The notes: generated from the sequence alone by a model not told the origin. A stretch of DNA of 64,000 nucleotides from Anthoceros angustus (GCA_010909165.1 MU008174.1:868001-932000), one strand, 5' to 3'. Shown: positions 42,143-55,600, numbered from the stretch's first letter. Numbers and translations are program-made.

Positions 42143-44966
42143 ATGAGGATCTCCAAAGCACAGCGGGAACGGCAGAGAAAGGCTGCTGCCCGTCGCTGCC
42201 GGGAGCTGGAACTGCAGGAGAAGCTTGAACAGACGAAAAGGAGGTGGATCTCCTCTCCATGGCCGTGCCAAGTGTGTTCAGGCGCGGAGGAGGAGCAGTT
42301 TCTTCAAGAAGAGTAAAGCCTGGACGATGTTTATATGTTGTCTAGCATTTGCACATGGATTCTGGACGAGATGAAAATTTTGTACTATGGGTGTTACAGG
42401 TTCACTCCTCTGTGGCCTCTGGATTCCAGAAGTGACTGTAAGGGTTCTATCTCGTTCGGCCTTGTGGAGTGAAAATGCTTGTTTCCTCTGATTCTGTGTT
42501 CCAGCGTTCTAATTGCTGAGAAAGTCATGCAGGCTAGGTTCTTAGAAAGTCAAACAGCAAGGGACTTGATGCAAGCCGACTGCCAGATATTTGCATGGTC
42601 TTGTAGGGTTCGAATGGTTGTCTGCCTTGATGCGTCTTTCCAGCTTTCGTTTTGGCTGAGGAAGGAAGGGAGGCAGGCCAGGGTATTGATCGCAAGGTGT
42701 CCTTGTTCTGGCAGTCCAGTTTATCAGAAACGTTGTGCGGAGGAGTTTCAATAATTTTTTGGGTGAGGACAATGGCTTGTCTCTGTGCTTGCGAGAGCTT
42801 TCAGACATGGAGGTAGCAAGGAGTACACCCTTTCTACTGAAGACGCTGAATGTCCAGGCTTTGCAAGCCATTCTTTCCTTGTTTACCACACGTCGCTTCG
42901 AGAAGCTCAATAACAGGGCCTGGCTGGAGAGCAGGATCGGACGGAGGCTTTTGGGAATTAGCCTGAATGAAGAATCTATCTCTGAAACTTTGAAGCAGGT
43001 GGTAGCCATTGTAAGAAATCCCAGGTCAGCACTCGCATATGTGCCTGTGAGTGTCCTGTCTGACTTACCATCAGCACCTGTACTTGCTGCAAAGGAGGCT
43101 ATGGCAAGGCTTGATAATCTTCCTCTGCAGACGCTCTCTGTTATGAGGGAGGTCATCACTGGGAAACCGCCTTCAGAAGTGTCTTTGCTGAAAGCCAAGT
43201 ATGTCGGCAATAAGTCGAGACATATGCTTACCGTCCAGAGAGGAGCAGCACGGCTGATCCGAGAGGCCGAGGATAGTGGGAGATTGCCAGCTTTGTTGCA
43301 AAGGACTCTACTCGTTATGAGCCTTTCTGCACGAGCTTTAATTGGTGATGATGGAGAGCTGAGAGACTATGTCGAGGTACAAAACAGGGGCAGCGAAGCT
43401 CTGCAAGACCAGTTGCTGTCTGCTTACTCTTTGATTGAGAACTTCAATCTGCAACAGTTGGAAGATGCCTATTTGGCCATGACACAGCAGGCAAGGGACG
43501 ATGCCGACTGCAGACATAAATACTATGATTTCCACTCTAAGAAAAAGCAGGAATCAGATCGAAGACATCCCAATGACTACAGGCAGTCCATAAGGAGGAT
43601 CTTGTTTGACTACATTATTAGGAGTGGAGTGCAAGGGCCGCCACAACACGTGAGAAAGGCGGTGGTGGCCATGCTTGCCAATGACAGCCAGAGACGGAGA
43701 AGCCGTAAAAGTAGACTGCTCCTTTGGTTGAAAGAGCAGTTTCAAGAAGAAGTGACAAGTGTGACAGAGTTTGCCTGTCAACTAAGAGATGTCGTTGCAG
43801 GAAGAGAACATGGATTAAGTGAGTTGTCTGATGGGACAGACACAGAGTCTCCAGATGATGTGGATTGGCACTCTGATGACAGAAGAGAGCATGAGTGCAA
43901 CACAGATCTTGATCCAAATCGAGAGATGCCCAGAACCTCTCGTGTAGAAGAACAGGAAGTGCATCCAAGCGTGGGGAGGATACCGGTAGATGGTTCTCAG
44001 GGGGATCGTTCTCCTGTCGTTCATGGGGCAATCTCTGATCCAGTAGGTCCGGAATTGTCTCAGGAACCTACAAATGTCCTCAACTCTCAGGGGCATCCCG
44101 GTGGGATTCACTCGTCCAGGCCAGTGAGCAACCCATCGAGCAACCCCTCTCGGCAGGGAAGAAATAGGTCCATGAACACAACCTCAATTACGCGACGGAG
44201 TTCTCAGGAACCTGTGTCTTTTCATGCAAGCAGTGCAGCAGTAGAATCTCGTCCACAACCAACTGAAGCGTCCAGCTCGAGTGACTCTGAAGATTCGACT
44301 CCTCTGTACATACTCAGTCAGTCTGAATGGCGTCAAACAGGTGATCAAAACAACTGCCCAGAGTCTCCAAGACCTGACCACGATGGCTCCAGCCTTCCAG
44401 AGCAGCAGAAAGGGCAAATTTCACGACCCAAACGCTTCGGGACAGTAGACAAGGTCACCACTGCTGACAGGAAGAGGCAAAGGGTTGCCGATAAAGCAGC
44501 TGTGTTGACTTACAACTTTATCGGTCAAGCCATGGAGGCAGGCAGGAGGAGGCTGGGAACATCAGTGCCCACGCATGCAACGAAGTACCTGGCTGGCATT
44601 GGGTCTCAAAATCCAGGTGAGCTATGATGGTGGAACATGCGGCCCCATCAACTCCAACCCAATGCGCAGCATGAAAGTAGTAACTGGCAAGTCTCATGCA
44701 ATTCTACTCGAGTCTCATGCAATTCTACTCGAGTCTCATGCTAATCTGATCCTGTTGCAGCAACGGAGAACGTAGGTGCCTCTCAGCAGCTCAGCGAAGA
44801 TGAGATGCTCCTCAGCCTTGTCGAGAAACTTCCTTCCATGTCCGAGAGGTTGTGGCTGACACACAACCTGCCCTTTGTAGCCAGAGCATGTCATTTATAC
44901 ATGGATCTCCAGGCTGAGACTTGCCTCATCTGTGTGCTTGTATGTACAGGGCGGTGGAGGCTGTGA
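42143..44966 (+). CDS. Uncharacterised nuclear-type plant protein, four exons
   Basis: The exon model is 42143-42312, 42505-42597, 42743-44616 and 44761-44966; phases fit and the product is about 780 residues. Exon 1 gives a very basic start (MRISKAQRERQRKAAARRCR) and PWPCQVC. The middle is mostly helical and folded-looking (SFNNFLGEDNGLSLCLRELS, FNLQQLEDAYLAMTQQARDD, KYYDFHSKKKQESDRRHPND). Residues of about 450-650 are Ser/Pro/Asp-rich and probably disordered. RPKRFGTVDK and ADRKRQR near the C-terminus could be nuclear localisation signals. I do not recognise the family. The exon 2/3 junction and the C-terminal end are the weakest points; a later acceptor before gcggtggaggctgtg could give a different end. 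Intron 3 contains a 20-bp direct repeat (gagtctcatgcaattctact). Confidence 0.65.
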
Positions 44967-45457
44967 GGCGCCGATTCCAAGCCCGTTAGATACAGCACTA
45001 AACCACTAAGCTCGGATTCAGGAAACATCCATGAGAGACATCAGGAACTGGCATCCTCAACGTCTTGCTACAGTTTCTCCACAGCCTCCCTTTCACACGC
45101 CCACACGTCCTGGCCCCTGGCGAGTCCTGGGAAAGGAACCTTCGCTGGCCCGATCGGTTCCAGCTCGAGGTGTACAGACGAGTTGCTGGATAAGTTAATG
45201 CCACGCGCGCCTGGCAGGCACCACGTGGATACGACACTGGGGACCAGCTTTCCTTCGGTCCCAGTTCCTATCAGACGTCACAACAGTGGGAGGAGAAGCA
45301 GTCCTGTGCTCAGAGTGGAACCTGGCGTGAGTGTCAGAATCGGTCAGCGGACCGGTCGGAAGGAGGGTTTGGGCAGCGAGGCAGCTGGTGTCGGGATTGT
45401 GGGCAGTGGTTGCTACGGGGGGGCTTTGAGCAGCTGGAGAATTGTTCCGTGAGGGCC
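44967..45457. other. Intergenic, upstream of the DnaJ gene
   Basis: No gene is recognised; it contains the 5' UTR of the next gene. Confidence 0.5.
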
Positions 45458-47836
45458 ATGGTGAGGGACACGCAGTTCTACACGGTTCTGGGCGTTGAGC
45501 CTGACGCTACAGCCGCGGATATTAAGAAGGCCTACTATGTGAAGGTGATGGGCTGGATCCTCAGCCCCGCTTGGAGAGCTGGTTTTGCAGTTGTGTGATG
45601 AGAGTGCTGGAGCTCTCTCTGGTTTGTGGGTTTTGTGGCACGACCCTGTGAGTGTCGGAAGCGGAAGATGAATCGGGTCCTCTATGCTGATTCTGTGACC
45701 GTTTGGGTGAAGGGCAGGCTAGGAAAGTGCATCCGGACAAAAATCCAAATGACCCTCAAGCTGCAGCCAACTTCCAGGCAAGTCTGGGAATTCCATCTTT
45801 AGTGACTCAAGTGATGAATGAAGTGAAAGAAGTGATGCATGAAGTGTGGAAAATGAAGTGATGCTTGAAGTTTGGAAAATTTCAGGCTTTGGGAGAGGCG
45901 TATCAGGTTCTCAGCGATCCTCAGAAACGAGAAGCGTATGACAAATATGGGAAAATGAGCGTTCAACAGTGAGTGTCTTGTCCTGTCTTGTCTTGTTTGA
46001 ACGCTTGGAGATTTGAGCAAAATTGGTTTTGGGTTTGACAGGTTTTTGGAGGATTGTTGGGTTTGAATAAGAGAGAAGGTAGAGAAGAGTATCACAAACT
46101 TAACACCAAGCCAACTAACTTAATGAGACGTTTTACTGCACCGTGCAAATGTATCACAGGCTGTGGCCGAGCAGTGCTTTGATCTCATTTGGGTGTACTG
46201 TGACGTGTGTGCACAGGGAGTCGATGATAGATCCATCTGCTTTGTTTGGAATGCTTTTCGGAAGTGAAGCTTTTGAGGAATACGTGGGTCAGCTCACGAT
46301 TGTGGCTAATGCTAGTGTCATGATGGCTGCGGAGACGGATGGACAGCCTCCTGATATGAAGGAGATCAGAGCGAAACTGCAGGCAGGACTTCTTTTCCAC
46401 TCGCTCATTTGAATGTACTCGTAATTGGGTTTTCCTTCCTGTGTTGTTATGGGATTCCTCTCTGATACAGTGGCCTTTCCATTCAGACCGTTCAAAAACA
46501 AAGAGAGGACAAACTCGCTACACAACTACAACAGCGACTAGACCAATTTCAACCAGGTCAAATGGAAAAGTTCTTGGAGTGGGCCAAGGAAGAGCGGAAT
46601 CGGTTGGATGAAGCTGGTGCGCTTTTCTGACCATTCTGAACCAATTCGCCTATCTCTGTCTGTTGCTTCTTTCACTTGTCGGATGAGGAGGACTGTTTCC
46701 TTTCAGCCCTTCCATCCTGTCATCCCAGCTTATTGTTCTCGCCTTGTTTCCTCACTGCCATGTTGCTCCATTTTGGGTGACAAGCTCCACTGAGATGAAT
46801 TGTACGAAGTGAACTCACAGTCTTCATTGGATGCTCTTCGGCAGCTTTCTCAAAGACCATGCTTCCTACAATTGGTTACATATACTCCCGACAAGCTGCC
46901 AAAGAACTGGGGAAGAAAGCGTTTTTTGGACTCCCGTTTGTGAGCGAATGGGTACGAGACAAAGGACATCAATTCCGATCTCAATTTATGGCAATAAAAG
47001 GTAATATATTGTTCAGTCTGCCTGCCCCGCACTTCATCGTGATCTTTGCCCGGTGGCTTGGGAAAAGGTTGCAGGCTTCCTGCTTCCAGAGGCTGACGAG
47101 ATGGTATGTTGTTCTCTTCGCAGCTGCAATGGCCATCATACAATTTCAGGACGACCTAAAGAGGGAAATACTAACAGAACCTGATCAGAGTCAAGAGCAC
47201 CTTCAAAAGCTTCTAGAATCCAAGCAGGATCTATTAATCGAGCAACTTTGGAAATTGAACGTTGTTGACATCGAGTACACACTTTCGCATGTGTGTCATA
47301 AGGTAACCATCCATGTTGAAACGCTTGTTACATTGCCGCCCACCAGTAATGCCATCACTCCAGGGTCATAGTCATGTGTCTCACTTCAAATCTGTTGTTT
47401 CCTTGAAGGTTCTTACCGATCAGACAGCTTCAAAGGAAGTACTCAAGAACCGTGCAAGATTTTTGAAGAAGCTTGGAAATGTCTTTCAGGTACTTCCATG
47501 TCTAAACCGCATTCTGGACTCCCTGTACCAAGTTTTGTTGAGCGGAACTTGACTTCTCTTGACATGTGCAGGGCAAGCAGGAGGTCAAGAAAAGCGGCAT
47601 GGTGAAGTTCCTTGGAGCCGCCCATAATGCCACCAAGGTCGTAAGCCCACGTCCTCGCAAGAATCTGTTTTCTGTGGTTCCAGTGGCGGCAGGTACTGAC
47701 CCTTGACTCTGCCATGGTGCAGTCGCCACGACCACATCCAGCTGGAGCAGCAGCTTCTTCGGCCGATGCAACCCCCGAGTCACCGTCAGCTTATCCATCT
47801 CCAACGCCACCGGCTGGAGCCACGACAAATCCTTGA
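45458..47836 (+). CDS. DnaJ / DNAJ-X domain chaperone
   Basis: Ten exons: 45458-45544, 45718-45777, 45886-45968, 46217-46382, 46487-46616, 46845-47000, 47124-47302, 47409-47489, 47572-47640 and 47723-47836; total 1125 nt, 374 residues. The J domain is at the N-terminus ([20 protein letters not shown]) with the HPD motif in KVHPDKNP, and ends [20 protein letters not shown]. The DNAJ-X region follows: [55 protein letters not shown] and [20 protein letters not shown]. The tail is Ala/Pro-rich. J proteins stimulate Hsp70 ATPase; this plant subgroup is usually cytosolic. Introns 2 and 4 begin with GC (CAG|GCAAGT and CAG|GCAGGA). Confidence 0.9.
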
Positions 47837-49410
47837 ACCACATCAGCTGTACTTTGCACAGCCCTTTGTCGCAACTGCTATCAGTGTTGCCATCGGCGCC
47901 AGCTGCTCCTGCGAGTAAGACACCCTTATTACTCCCTCCACCGTGTGAACATTCCTAAGCGAGTGGTTTTGTACTCCATTTCTCAACCTTGGTATCGGGG
48001 ACAAAAGCAGATCCTTTCGTCCTCCTCACGGTGTTGTACTCTTCGATGCTTCAATCATAGCAGCGGTATCATACGTTTCCCTCCTCGGACTTGTGGTAGA
48101 CGTCATGCTGGTTTGATCTAGTCTTGGACTCTAGTCTCGAGTTCTCTCAAATTTACCCTAAACAGTATGTGCACGTCTGGATCAGACTTCCGCCATAGCC
48201 ACTCCTCAGGCCCGGGCGGAACCGTCAGAAAATCCTCATCCTCGATCCTCGGAATGCAGTATGCGATACTGCGGTGTTCAAAGGCTTCCCGGATCCATCA
48301 GGAAAGCAACAGGATCCAGCAGGAAAGTGCAAAGGTGCAGAAAAGCGTGTCGATCCTACTCCAATCCCTAAGCGCTCCGGTGCGGGATTCACCAGTCTGC
48401 GTCTTTCAAAAGCGGCCGGCATCAACCGGCTTGCCAGTGTCGTTCATCAGGAAACCCGCGGATCCTGGCCGCGGACGTGTCTCGACGGAGGTTGATTTCG
48501 AACTGGCGCGATCTTGCTAGGTCATGCTTCACATCGAAGCGCTTTCGATTGCGCTTGCCAGTGTGCGTCGACGAGCAAGGTTACCGGTACAATTTGCCAC
48601 CGTTTGTGGTAGTGCTGTGCGATCCCGTCGACGGCCGCAAATTGCCGGAAGACGATGTTGAAGAAGCGCGTAGCTGTGAGAGCTGCAGTACCTCCTCACC
48701 ACCTGTCTGTTTGCGGGGGAACGGATGGAGGAAGACGCGGACACCTTTGGTGTGACATACTAGGTCTTGGAATGTAGTCGCGCAGTAAGGTGGAAAGCAG
48801 GAGGGAGGCTCCAACTCCTACCTCCTTCCTACGTCATAGATTCTTAGAAGACGTGCGTGTCGCCGCGCCTCGCGTCGTTGGAGTATGAATGACAGGAGCT
48901 GCAGGCAGGTGGAACTTGGAAGTGGAAACGACGAAGGATGCCGTCGCCCACTATGCGAGGATGACGGTTTCGATGTACGTGTCTGGGAAATTCGAATTTT
49001 TATGTTTTTCTTGTCCAAACTCTGATCCAGGCTCCAGGAAGCTGTTTGCACGGCCCGCCTCTCTTCGTTTCTGAATGATAAATTTCTCGTAAGCCATCTA
49101 TGGGTAGGGTTTGTCATAGCTGATCGGCACGATCGTAGAGTGCTGATATTTGATGGGTTCGGCACATTGGGCTTGGAGTCCAAGACATTAGCAGGAGTGG
49201 TTTGTACACACACAAAAAACATGAGACTCCATTCAAACTTCTTTTGTCCCTCTCTCACGCGGAAAGAAACTCTTCTTTCTCCCTCTTCCCTACATAGGGG
49301 GAAAATAAGACTTTATTATAAAAAGAAGATGGAAAAAACCCATCCACCCAAAGGGGGAAAAACCCAACCGATGTCAAAGAAGCTGCATCTCCTGTACTTG
49401 CTGTCGTTCT
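47837..49410. other. Intergenic, no gene recognised
   Basis: Several short ORFs occur, the most protein-like at 48477-48755 (plus). None matches a family I know and no splice model could be built. Confidence 0.4.
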
Positions 49411-51692
49411 CTACACTGCGTTGGCCAACGCTCTCTGCAGAACGATGGAAACCTTCTGCCGGAAGAAAGCAACAATATAAGAAAGGGGGAGGCCAACGCC
49501 ATTCTTGCGGCTATGATAAGCCTTGGCGCAAGCCTTGACGAACTTGGAGAAATCCTTGCCCATGGCTCCGTGAGTCTCGATGGCAAGGGGGACGAAGGCG
49601 TGGCCGTCCTGCATAGGAGAGTACTTGTGGACCTTAACCGTCACGCATCTCTCCGCCGCCCAACTTGGAGGGTTAAGAATAACATGTTCGCAGACACAGT
49701 CCCGGGTGGGATCGGTTATAACTACATCAACAACCGAAACCTGATCCCCCTGGGTCAAAAATAGATCAGCCCTAAGCGAAACCCCGTTGAGCAGGGTATA
49801 AGGGCGCTCCCTAAATGGAAGGAACCCGCCTTTCCAAGCAATAGAGAACATGACGTCCCGGACGGCATCATGCGTAGCGGTACGCTACCCACCCGCGGAA
49901 CAGCAAGCCAAGTGCATCCCAAAGTCATGGAGAGGGGCCCGTAGCTACAAGTTGAAAGAGAGCAAGCCAGAGGATGGACCAAGCTCAGGCGAAAACGCAT
50001 CGCAGTGGAAAAAGTTGATGGTGCGATGCGGAATGCCTGAATACTAGGTCGAGCCAGAATCCAAGAACCTACCCCTTCCCCGAGCAAGAGCGAAGACGAG
50101 CCTGAGTGGGCCCAGGAATGGAGGAATCCTGGAGGAGGGCCAACTGCGCCTACCCGTACTGTTTCTCCAGGAGGGACGCTTGAAGCCCTCGGAGCCCAAT
50201 CTCGGAAAGCGAGGAAAAAGACGGCATGGCAGCCCTCGCCTCGGAGGATAAAGAGTCCCTGGCTAACCTTAGCGAGGCCTGCATGGGGAAAGTCCCCTCC
50301 TCAACGCCCGCGACAAAAGCCTCCAGGATATGAAAATGCCGAATTAAGAAATGCGCGGACAAGATGGGGGCAGAGAGAGCCCAGCTCCTTATGAAAGTAG
50401 CTAGCGCGGAGGCCTCCGTCGCCAGCAAACCAATGCCCCCAAAAGCGACGGGAAGGGTGCACACTCGAAGGTGCCTGGGCCGATGATGTCACCTAAAACC
50501 TACATAAGCTGCTTGTCGAAATTCCTTAGGCTAAACAAGAAAAGCAAGGAAGGGGTAGCTGTTCAGAGAAAGTATCCTGGCCGGCGCGCAAGACATAAGG
50601 AGAGGATCCCAAACACCACTTGCGGGTCTCCCAGTTGAGAAAGGTCGTCGATGTATACCAAATCCTCAGCCAAAGCTGCGTCCACATGATCATGGATGAA
50701 GGCAGGAGGCTTAATCGGGACACTAAGAACCCGAAGCCCCAGCGGAGAAGCAATATCCCCCTCCGGATACCGAAGAAAAAGCACAACGCCAGAGGGAGAC
50801 CAAACCTTGCACTTAATGATTTTAACCTTCAAACCGAGGTGGAAGAGCTCTGAAGCGAAGAAATCAAACGCCACCTTAACCTTGTCTCTATGCCCGAGGA
50901 TATGGGTATCATCGGCCACAAACGGTATAAACATTTCCACATCGAAGAGGCAGTTGAAGACAAAGCCCTGAAATGCGCCATGGCAAAGAGAGCACCCTCC
51001 AGAGGGTCACCTTGCCTAGTGCTTGTCGCCGAGCTTAGCACGGAAACCCCTTCCACCAAGGGGCCATGCTGATAATAGAGGTTGGAAGGAGACCCATAAA
51101 AGGAGTGGACAAAGGGAATAAGGCTGGTCAACTGCCCACCTGTGTTCTTGAGCTCGTCGAAGATGGCCGACCGTGAGACAGTGTTGAAGGCATACTCCAT
51201 GTCGATGTGAAGAGCAACCCAATCAAGATGGGTCTCGAGAACCGCCTCCACTCCGAAAGCCACATACTCGCAGCCCCTCAGCGTAGCAATCCCAAACCGA
51301 TGAGGACTAAGATGGGCCTGGAACTGCTTCCAGAGCTGGATGGCAATACTACGGCCAATAAGCCGCAAGAACGCCTCCCCGACAGCCGTAAGTCGCAGCT
51401 GAGCCTCCCAAGTCATCCGATCAAAATCCTGTTGGACTCGAAAAATGTGGTTCTTGACCCTACGAGGCTTAAATAATTTCCCGCACACGAGACACAGAGT
51501 GTCCTTCACAGGGACGGGAGAAGGGGGCCCCATGCATCGAAAAAAGAAAAACCTGAAAAATTCCACCCCACAACACCGACACGGGTCACCCGCACGATGA
51601 CACCTGACATGGGTCATCCGCACACTGCGCTTCACGCCCGGCCGATCCTCCGTCTGACAGCACTCTTGCACAAGGGCAAGGGTAAGGGCCAC
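49411..51692 (-). mobile_element. Decayed retroelement: zinc finger, reverse transcriptase, nuclease-like tail
   Basis: Pieces in several minus frames. The segment 50829-51692 has a possible C2H2 finger (CLVCGKLFKPRRVKNH), then AVGEAFLRLIGRSIAIQLWK, FGIATLRGCEYV, ALHIDMEYAFNTVSRSAIFD and STRQGDPLEGALFAMAHFRA. The segment 50563-50940 has the catalytic region FVADDTHILG. The segment 50150-50464 has LPVAFGGIGLLATEASALAT. The segment 49411-49851 has RADLFLTQGDQVSVVDVVIT, then a Lys-rich patch and FVPLAIETHGAMGK, which resembles a PD-(D/E)XK or restriction-like endonuclease. At least four frameshifts join these. The RQGDPL...HFRAL and ADDTHI motifs resemble a reverse-transcriptase family that I recall from mosses, lycophytes and charophytes rather than L1-like LINEs. 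Confidence 0.75.
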
Positions 51693-51837
51693 ATAGGCAC
51701 AAGATACATGAGCACAAGCTGAACTGCTTGTGGAAAACTCTAATATTATTTATTAAATATAAATTAAGAGTAAAATTAAAGGCAAATTAAGAGATTTAGA
51801 TACAAAAAATGATTGGGAGTCACAACTAGCCCGTTAG
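51693..51837. other. AT-rich spacer
   Basis: Short AT-rich sequence between retroelement remnants. Confidence 0.4.
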
Positions 51838-52176
51838 AATAATTAACCTAAAGTACCCCGGTCGCCCAAAAACAAACAGAGTACTTCTCGCTTCTTAATT
51901 CCAGAAGGACGGTACGACTCATATTGAATCACGAAGTTGTACTCCTGCAAAATAAGTGTCCAACAACAAACAGAGTACTTCTCGCTTCTTAATCCCGGAA
52001 GGACGGTACGACTCATATTGAATCACGAAGTTATACTCCTGCAAAATAAGTGTCCGCCTTGCTAACTTACATGTGAGCTTCTTGCTTTTCATTAGCCATT
52101 TCGCTATGATTTTTTTCTTTTTCTGCAAAGCCTCACTGTGAGGATCCTTGAGCAACATTTGCTGAGCGTGAGCCAA
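51838..52176 (-). mobile_element. Ty3/gypsy RNase H fragment with internal duplication
   Basis: The minus strand reads KKLTCKLARRTLILQEYNFV followed by IQY, the end of the RNase H domain of Ty3/gypsy polyproteins. An 87-bp segment is tandemly duplicated with a 94-bp period (51873 and 51967; landmarks cagagtacttctcgcttctt, ggacggtacgactcatattg, cctgcaaaataagtgtcc). Confidence 0.7.
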
Positions 52177-55100
52177 GCATGCTTGATTTTATAGCAGGAA
52201 AATCTCTCATGTCTACTATGTATAAGAGCTTATCAACCATTGAGATTCAAAGAGATGCCTCAAATCGAGATGCTCGACCTCTAGTTGTTGTGTTGAAGTC
52301 GTTTTGTGACAGAGAAAATCACAAGGCTTGGTAGGAAAGTTGATTTGGGCTGGGATTTTGAAAGGATGTTCGGTTTCATCTAGTGAGCCTAGCTTAAATT
52401 TTGCTCAAATTTTTGTGGCAATGTATGTTGTAACCAATTGAAGATGCTGCATCCAGTCGTCAATGCAATGGGGCCAAAAAAAAGGTTGGTGGAAGCTTGT
52501 GTCTTCGATTCTTCTTGAAGAATATAGATTGATAGAATGCAAGGTTCTGATAATCATGCAACAAAATGGTAAGGCTATTTATTTTTGTGATTCATTATCA
52601 ATAATTAATGGTGAATTGGCTAGATAATTGAATTTAATAATTACTATAAATTACTTAGAGTTCAATTTCAGATTATTGGCCATTTTAAGGTTAATCCAAA
52701 AAGACGAAGCATGACCCAACGATTCTATAAACGAAACTGGCTGATTTTTTGGACTTTTTGATTGAATTTTTTTTCAAGATGGACATGGATAGATGGAGCT
52801 TGACCATGGGGGCTTTGATGAAGAGCGTTATGCGGGTTCCCCGCGGGATCTATGGTGCCGAGGCATATGATGGCTCGAAGTCCCAACACAACACGATGGT
52901 TGCTTGGTCCATTCAGTGAGCAAGTTACATGATCTCTATGATGCCGTGTGACATTAATATGAGTGCTTGGGTTTAGTGTTTGATTTGTGTTAACTAATCT
53001 AATTAATTATCTTTAAGTACTTGATATTAATTAATCTAAATCACTTTTATTAAGTAAGTATTGATTAGTATTAATTAAATATGACTAGCACTAGCTAAGT
53101 GGAGAAGCACAAGTGATATACTAAATTACATATTCCTTGCATATTATATTATATTCTTAGGATATTTCTGGCATATACTGATGCCAATAGGATATCTTAA
53201 GAATATGCCGATGTCAAGGGCTACTACATATAGACCCTTTCACAAAGGACAAGCTCAATTCATAGCTTGTCCTCTAAATGTACAAAGCAAGTGTATTGTG
53301 AGAAGGCCAAAGCTATGACTCCGAGAGCGACGTGTGAGGAATTTGCGTGTTGTTCTCATGGGGAGAGTGTATTTATGCCACGACATGCGAGCTACTCTCT
53401 CCTATTGTTACAAGCTATGATCTCTTGTGTACGCTAGATAAGCGAGCTAGGATTGATACGCTTGCTATGCAATTTAGGCGATGCTAGGCTACAGAAGGCT
53501 TAATGTGCTAGGCTTGTTAGCCGTGCTAGTGTCCTAAGTGTGCTTGGCGATGCTAGGCCGTGCTAGGCTTATAACTTCGTCACACCTCAAATCGGGGTAT
53601 TGCGTTGGGGGATGTTCACACCTTGTTCATTCTCACTAAGAAATTCATGCGTCTACACAAGAAGAATCAACTCAGGCCTAATCCAATGAGCTGGGGCAAG
53701 CTGATAACTTTTCTAAGGTCTAGGATATCATTTGGTCGCTTCCTTGCCATGTGAAGCAAAAAACTCAGGGTGTTGTACATCAGGAGTTGTTGGTGCGACC
53801 GTTATATAGTTGTAAGCGTAGGTTGGAAAATCGTATTTTGCTTTTCTACCAGCCAGAAGCAGGATTTTCTGCTTTGTTAGGAGTTCCGTTAGGGATCCTG
53901 GATCTCTTGTATTCCTTTCTATAGATATTAATCTAATCTTTTTCCAAGTTAAAAAGTCTGATATTGGGGCATACAAACCTATTTCAGTGACATCCAATCA
54001 TATGTCGACACTTATCATACACTTGCTTGCTCCACCTCGGCGAGGCATGGCTATTGGATTGCACTAAATGGGAGAGCCAACGAGTTTTGCGCCCAAATCT
54101 CCCTCCTGTTTTATTGATCTCTTGTTTTTCAAGTTACTAACTCACTCATATACCTCAACTACTTACGATAGGAATTTACAAACTCTTGATTGTCTAACTG
54201 CTTAAAATCTTACCCTGACCCCACAAATTTCATGTGCTCCCTACAAGTCATAAGACTCTGCAAAGGGCTTGAACTTCCTCTTCATATTGAATTGTAGCAA
54301 TGCACATTGTCAAAACTTCAGAGCCGATACAAATGGCCCAAGGCATAGCAAATGCAGACAACACATTAGGCTTGCAATGCGCTAGACAGAAAGGGTTGTT
54401 GCACGTAGTGCGCTACGTCGAAACCGCCCTAACTTGCCTTTACTCCCTTCTAACCTGCTCCAAATCTTGCTCTAACCTGCTTCAAACCCGCCATAATATG
54501 TGCTCTCTCCTTCCTAACCCTCTTCAACCTCGGTTCTCAGCCCACCGCAACTTGGCCCAAACCCTACACCTCGGAAGCCCACAATTTTGATTCACGACCA
54601 GAGCCGAAGTGCGGAAGGAAAAAAGAGGCATGAGCTTCTTTGCAAAACAGAGGTGTCCTCTTTCGTAGGGCCAAAAATTTTGGATCGATTACCAAACCAG
54701 ATAGAACAATTTTTCGCATTCAACATGGACGGTTATTTTTGGAAAGACGGCACATGCATTGCAGGTACACTATTTGTTACCAATAAATAAATTGGTTACC
54801 AACAAAGAGCTAAGTGGAAAAATAGCCAACCAAGATAAAAATATAACGATTTTATAGTGCATGCCAACAAGCAAAGTACCGGTACGCGTAATGAAACCTC
54901 TTTCTTTATTATCAGTATTCTCAAAGATATGTCGTGTCACATGATGTCAATAAAAGAAAAGCTGCTCAACAAGGCACTCTTTGTTAACGATACTTATATT
55001 GACCGGAGGTCGACAAAACCCACATGTAGCTCAAACATCCACCCTCCATCCTCCGTGCACTTTTTGTCTTGACCAGAGGGCAATAAACGTGCATGTAACT

Positions 55101-55600
55101 AAAACATCGACCCTCCATCCTCAATTCATTGATGATAATTATGACGCACGAGTTTACAACAATATGTACATCTCGGCACACATATCCAGAAGCATAAATT
55201 AACCCATAATGGTCACCCATAGTTCTCATCTCGAAACTAGTTACACATATTATTATACGCCTTTTTCTTTACAAACTTGAATATTCTGGGTGCGCTGCAT
55301 AGGTAGGTGATTGAATGTTTTTTAAGATTATTTAGACGTTCTTATTTTCCTCCTAGTTCTATGTCATGATTGATTAGTCCATTATTTTACAAGTTTTTAC
55401 TAATAATATTAATTTTAAATATATAAAGAATATTTGATAAAATGATAATAATTTTGGTGCCAAATGGGGATCCTTCGATGCAAGAGATGATGATGAAATC
55501 AATTATCGAGAATTAATAAAAATCAATAGCATTAATTAAGCTTACTTCCCACCAGAATTATGACGAGAATAATTTTAGATTACCTAAAATGCGTCCACTA
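52177..55600. other. AT-rich gene-poor region, probably LTR debris
   Basis: No intact gene. The stretch 53170-53600 looks LTR-like (catatagaccctttcac near a possible start site, then several gatgctaggc repeats). A 60-bp imperfect duplication lies at 55005-55125 (accctccatcctc twice). Base composition is clearly more AT-rich than the flanking gene regions. Confidence 0.45.

Noticed and set aside
48477-48755. Plus-strand ORF of 92 codons
   Set aside because: It looks protein-like in parts, but it has no partner exon, no motif and no conserved context.
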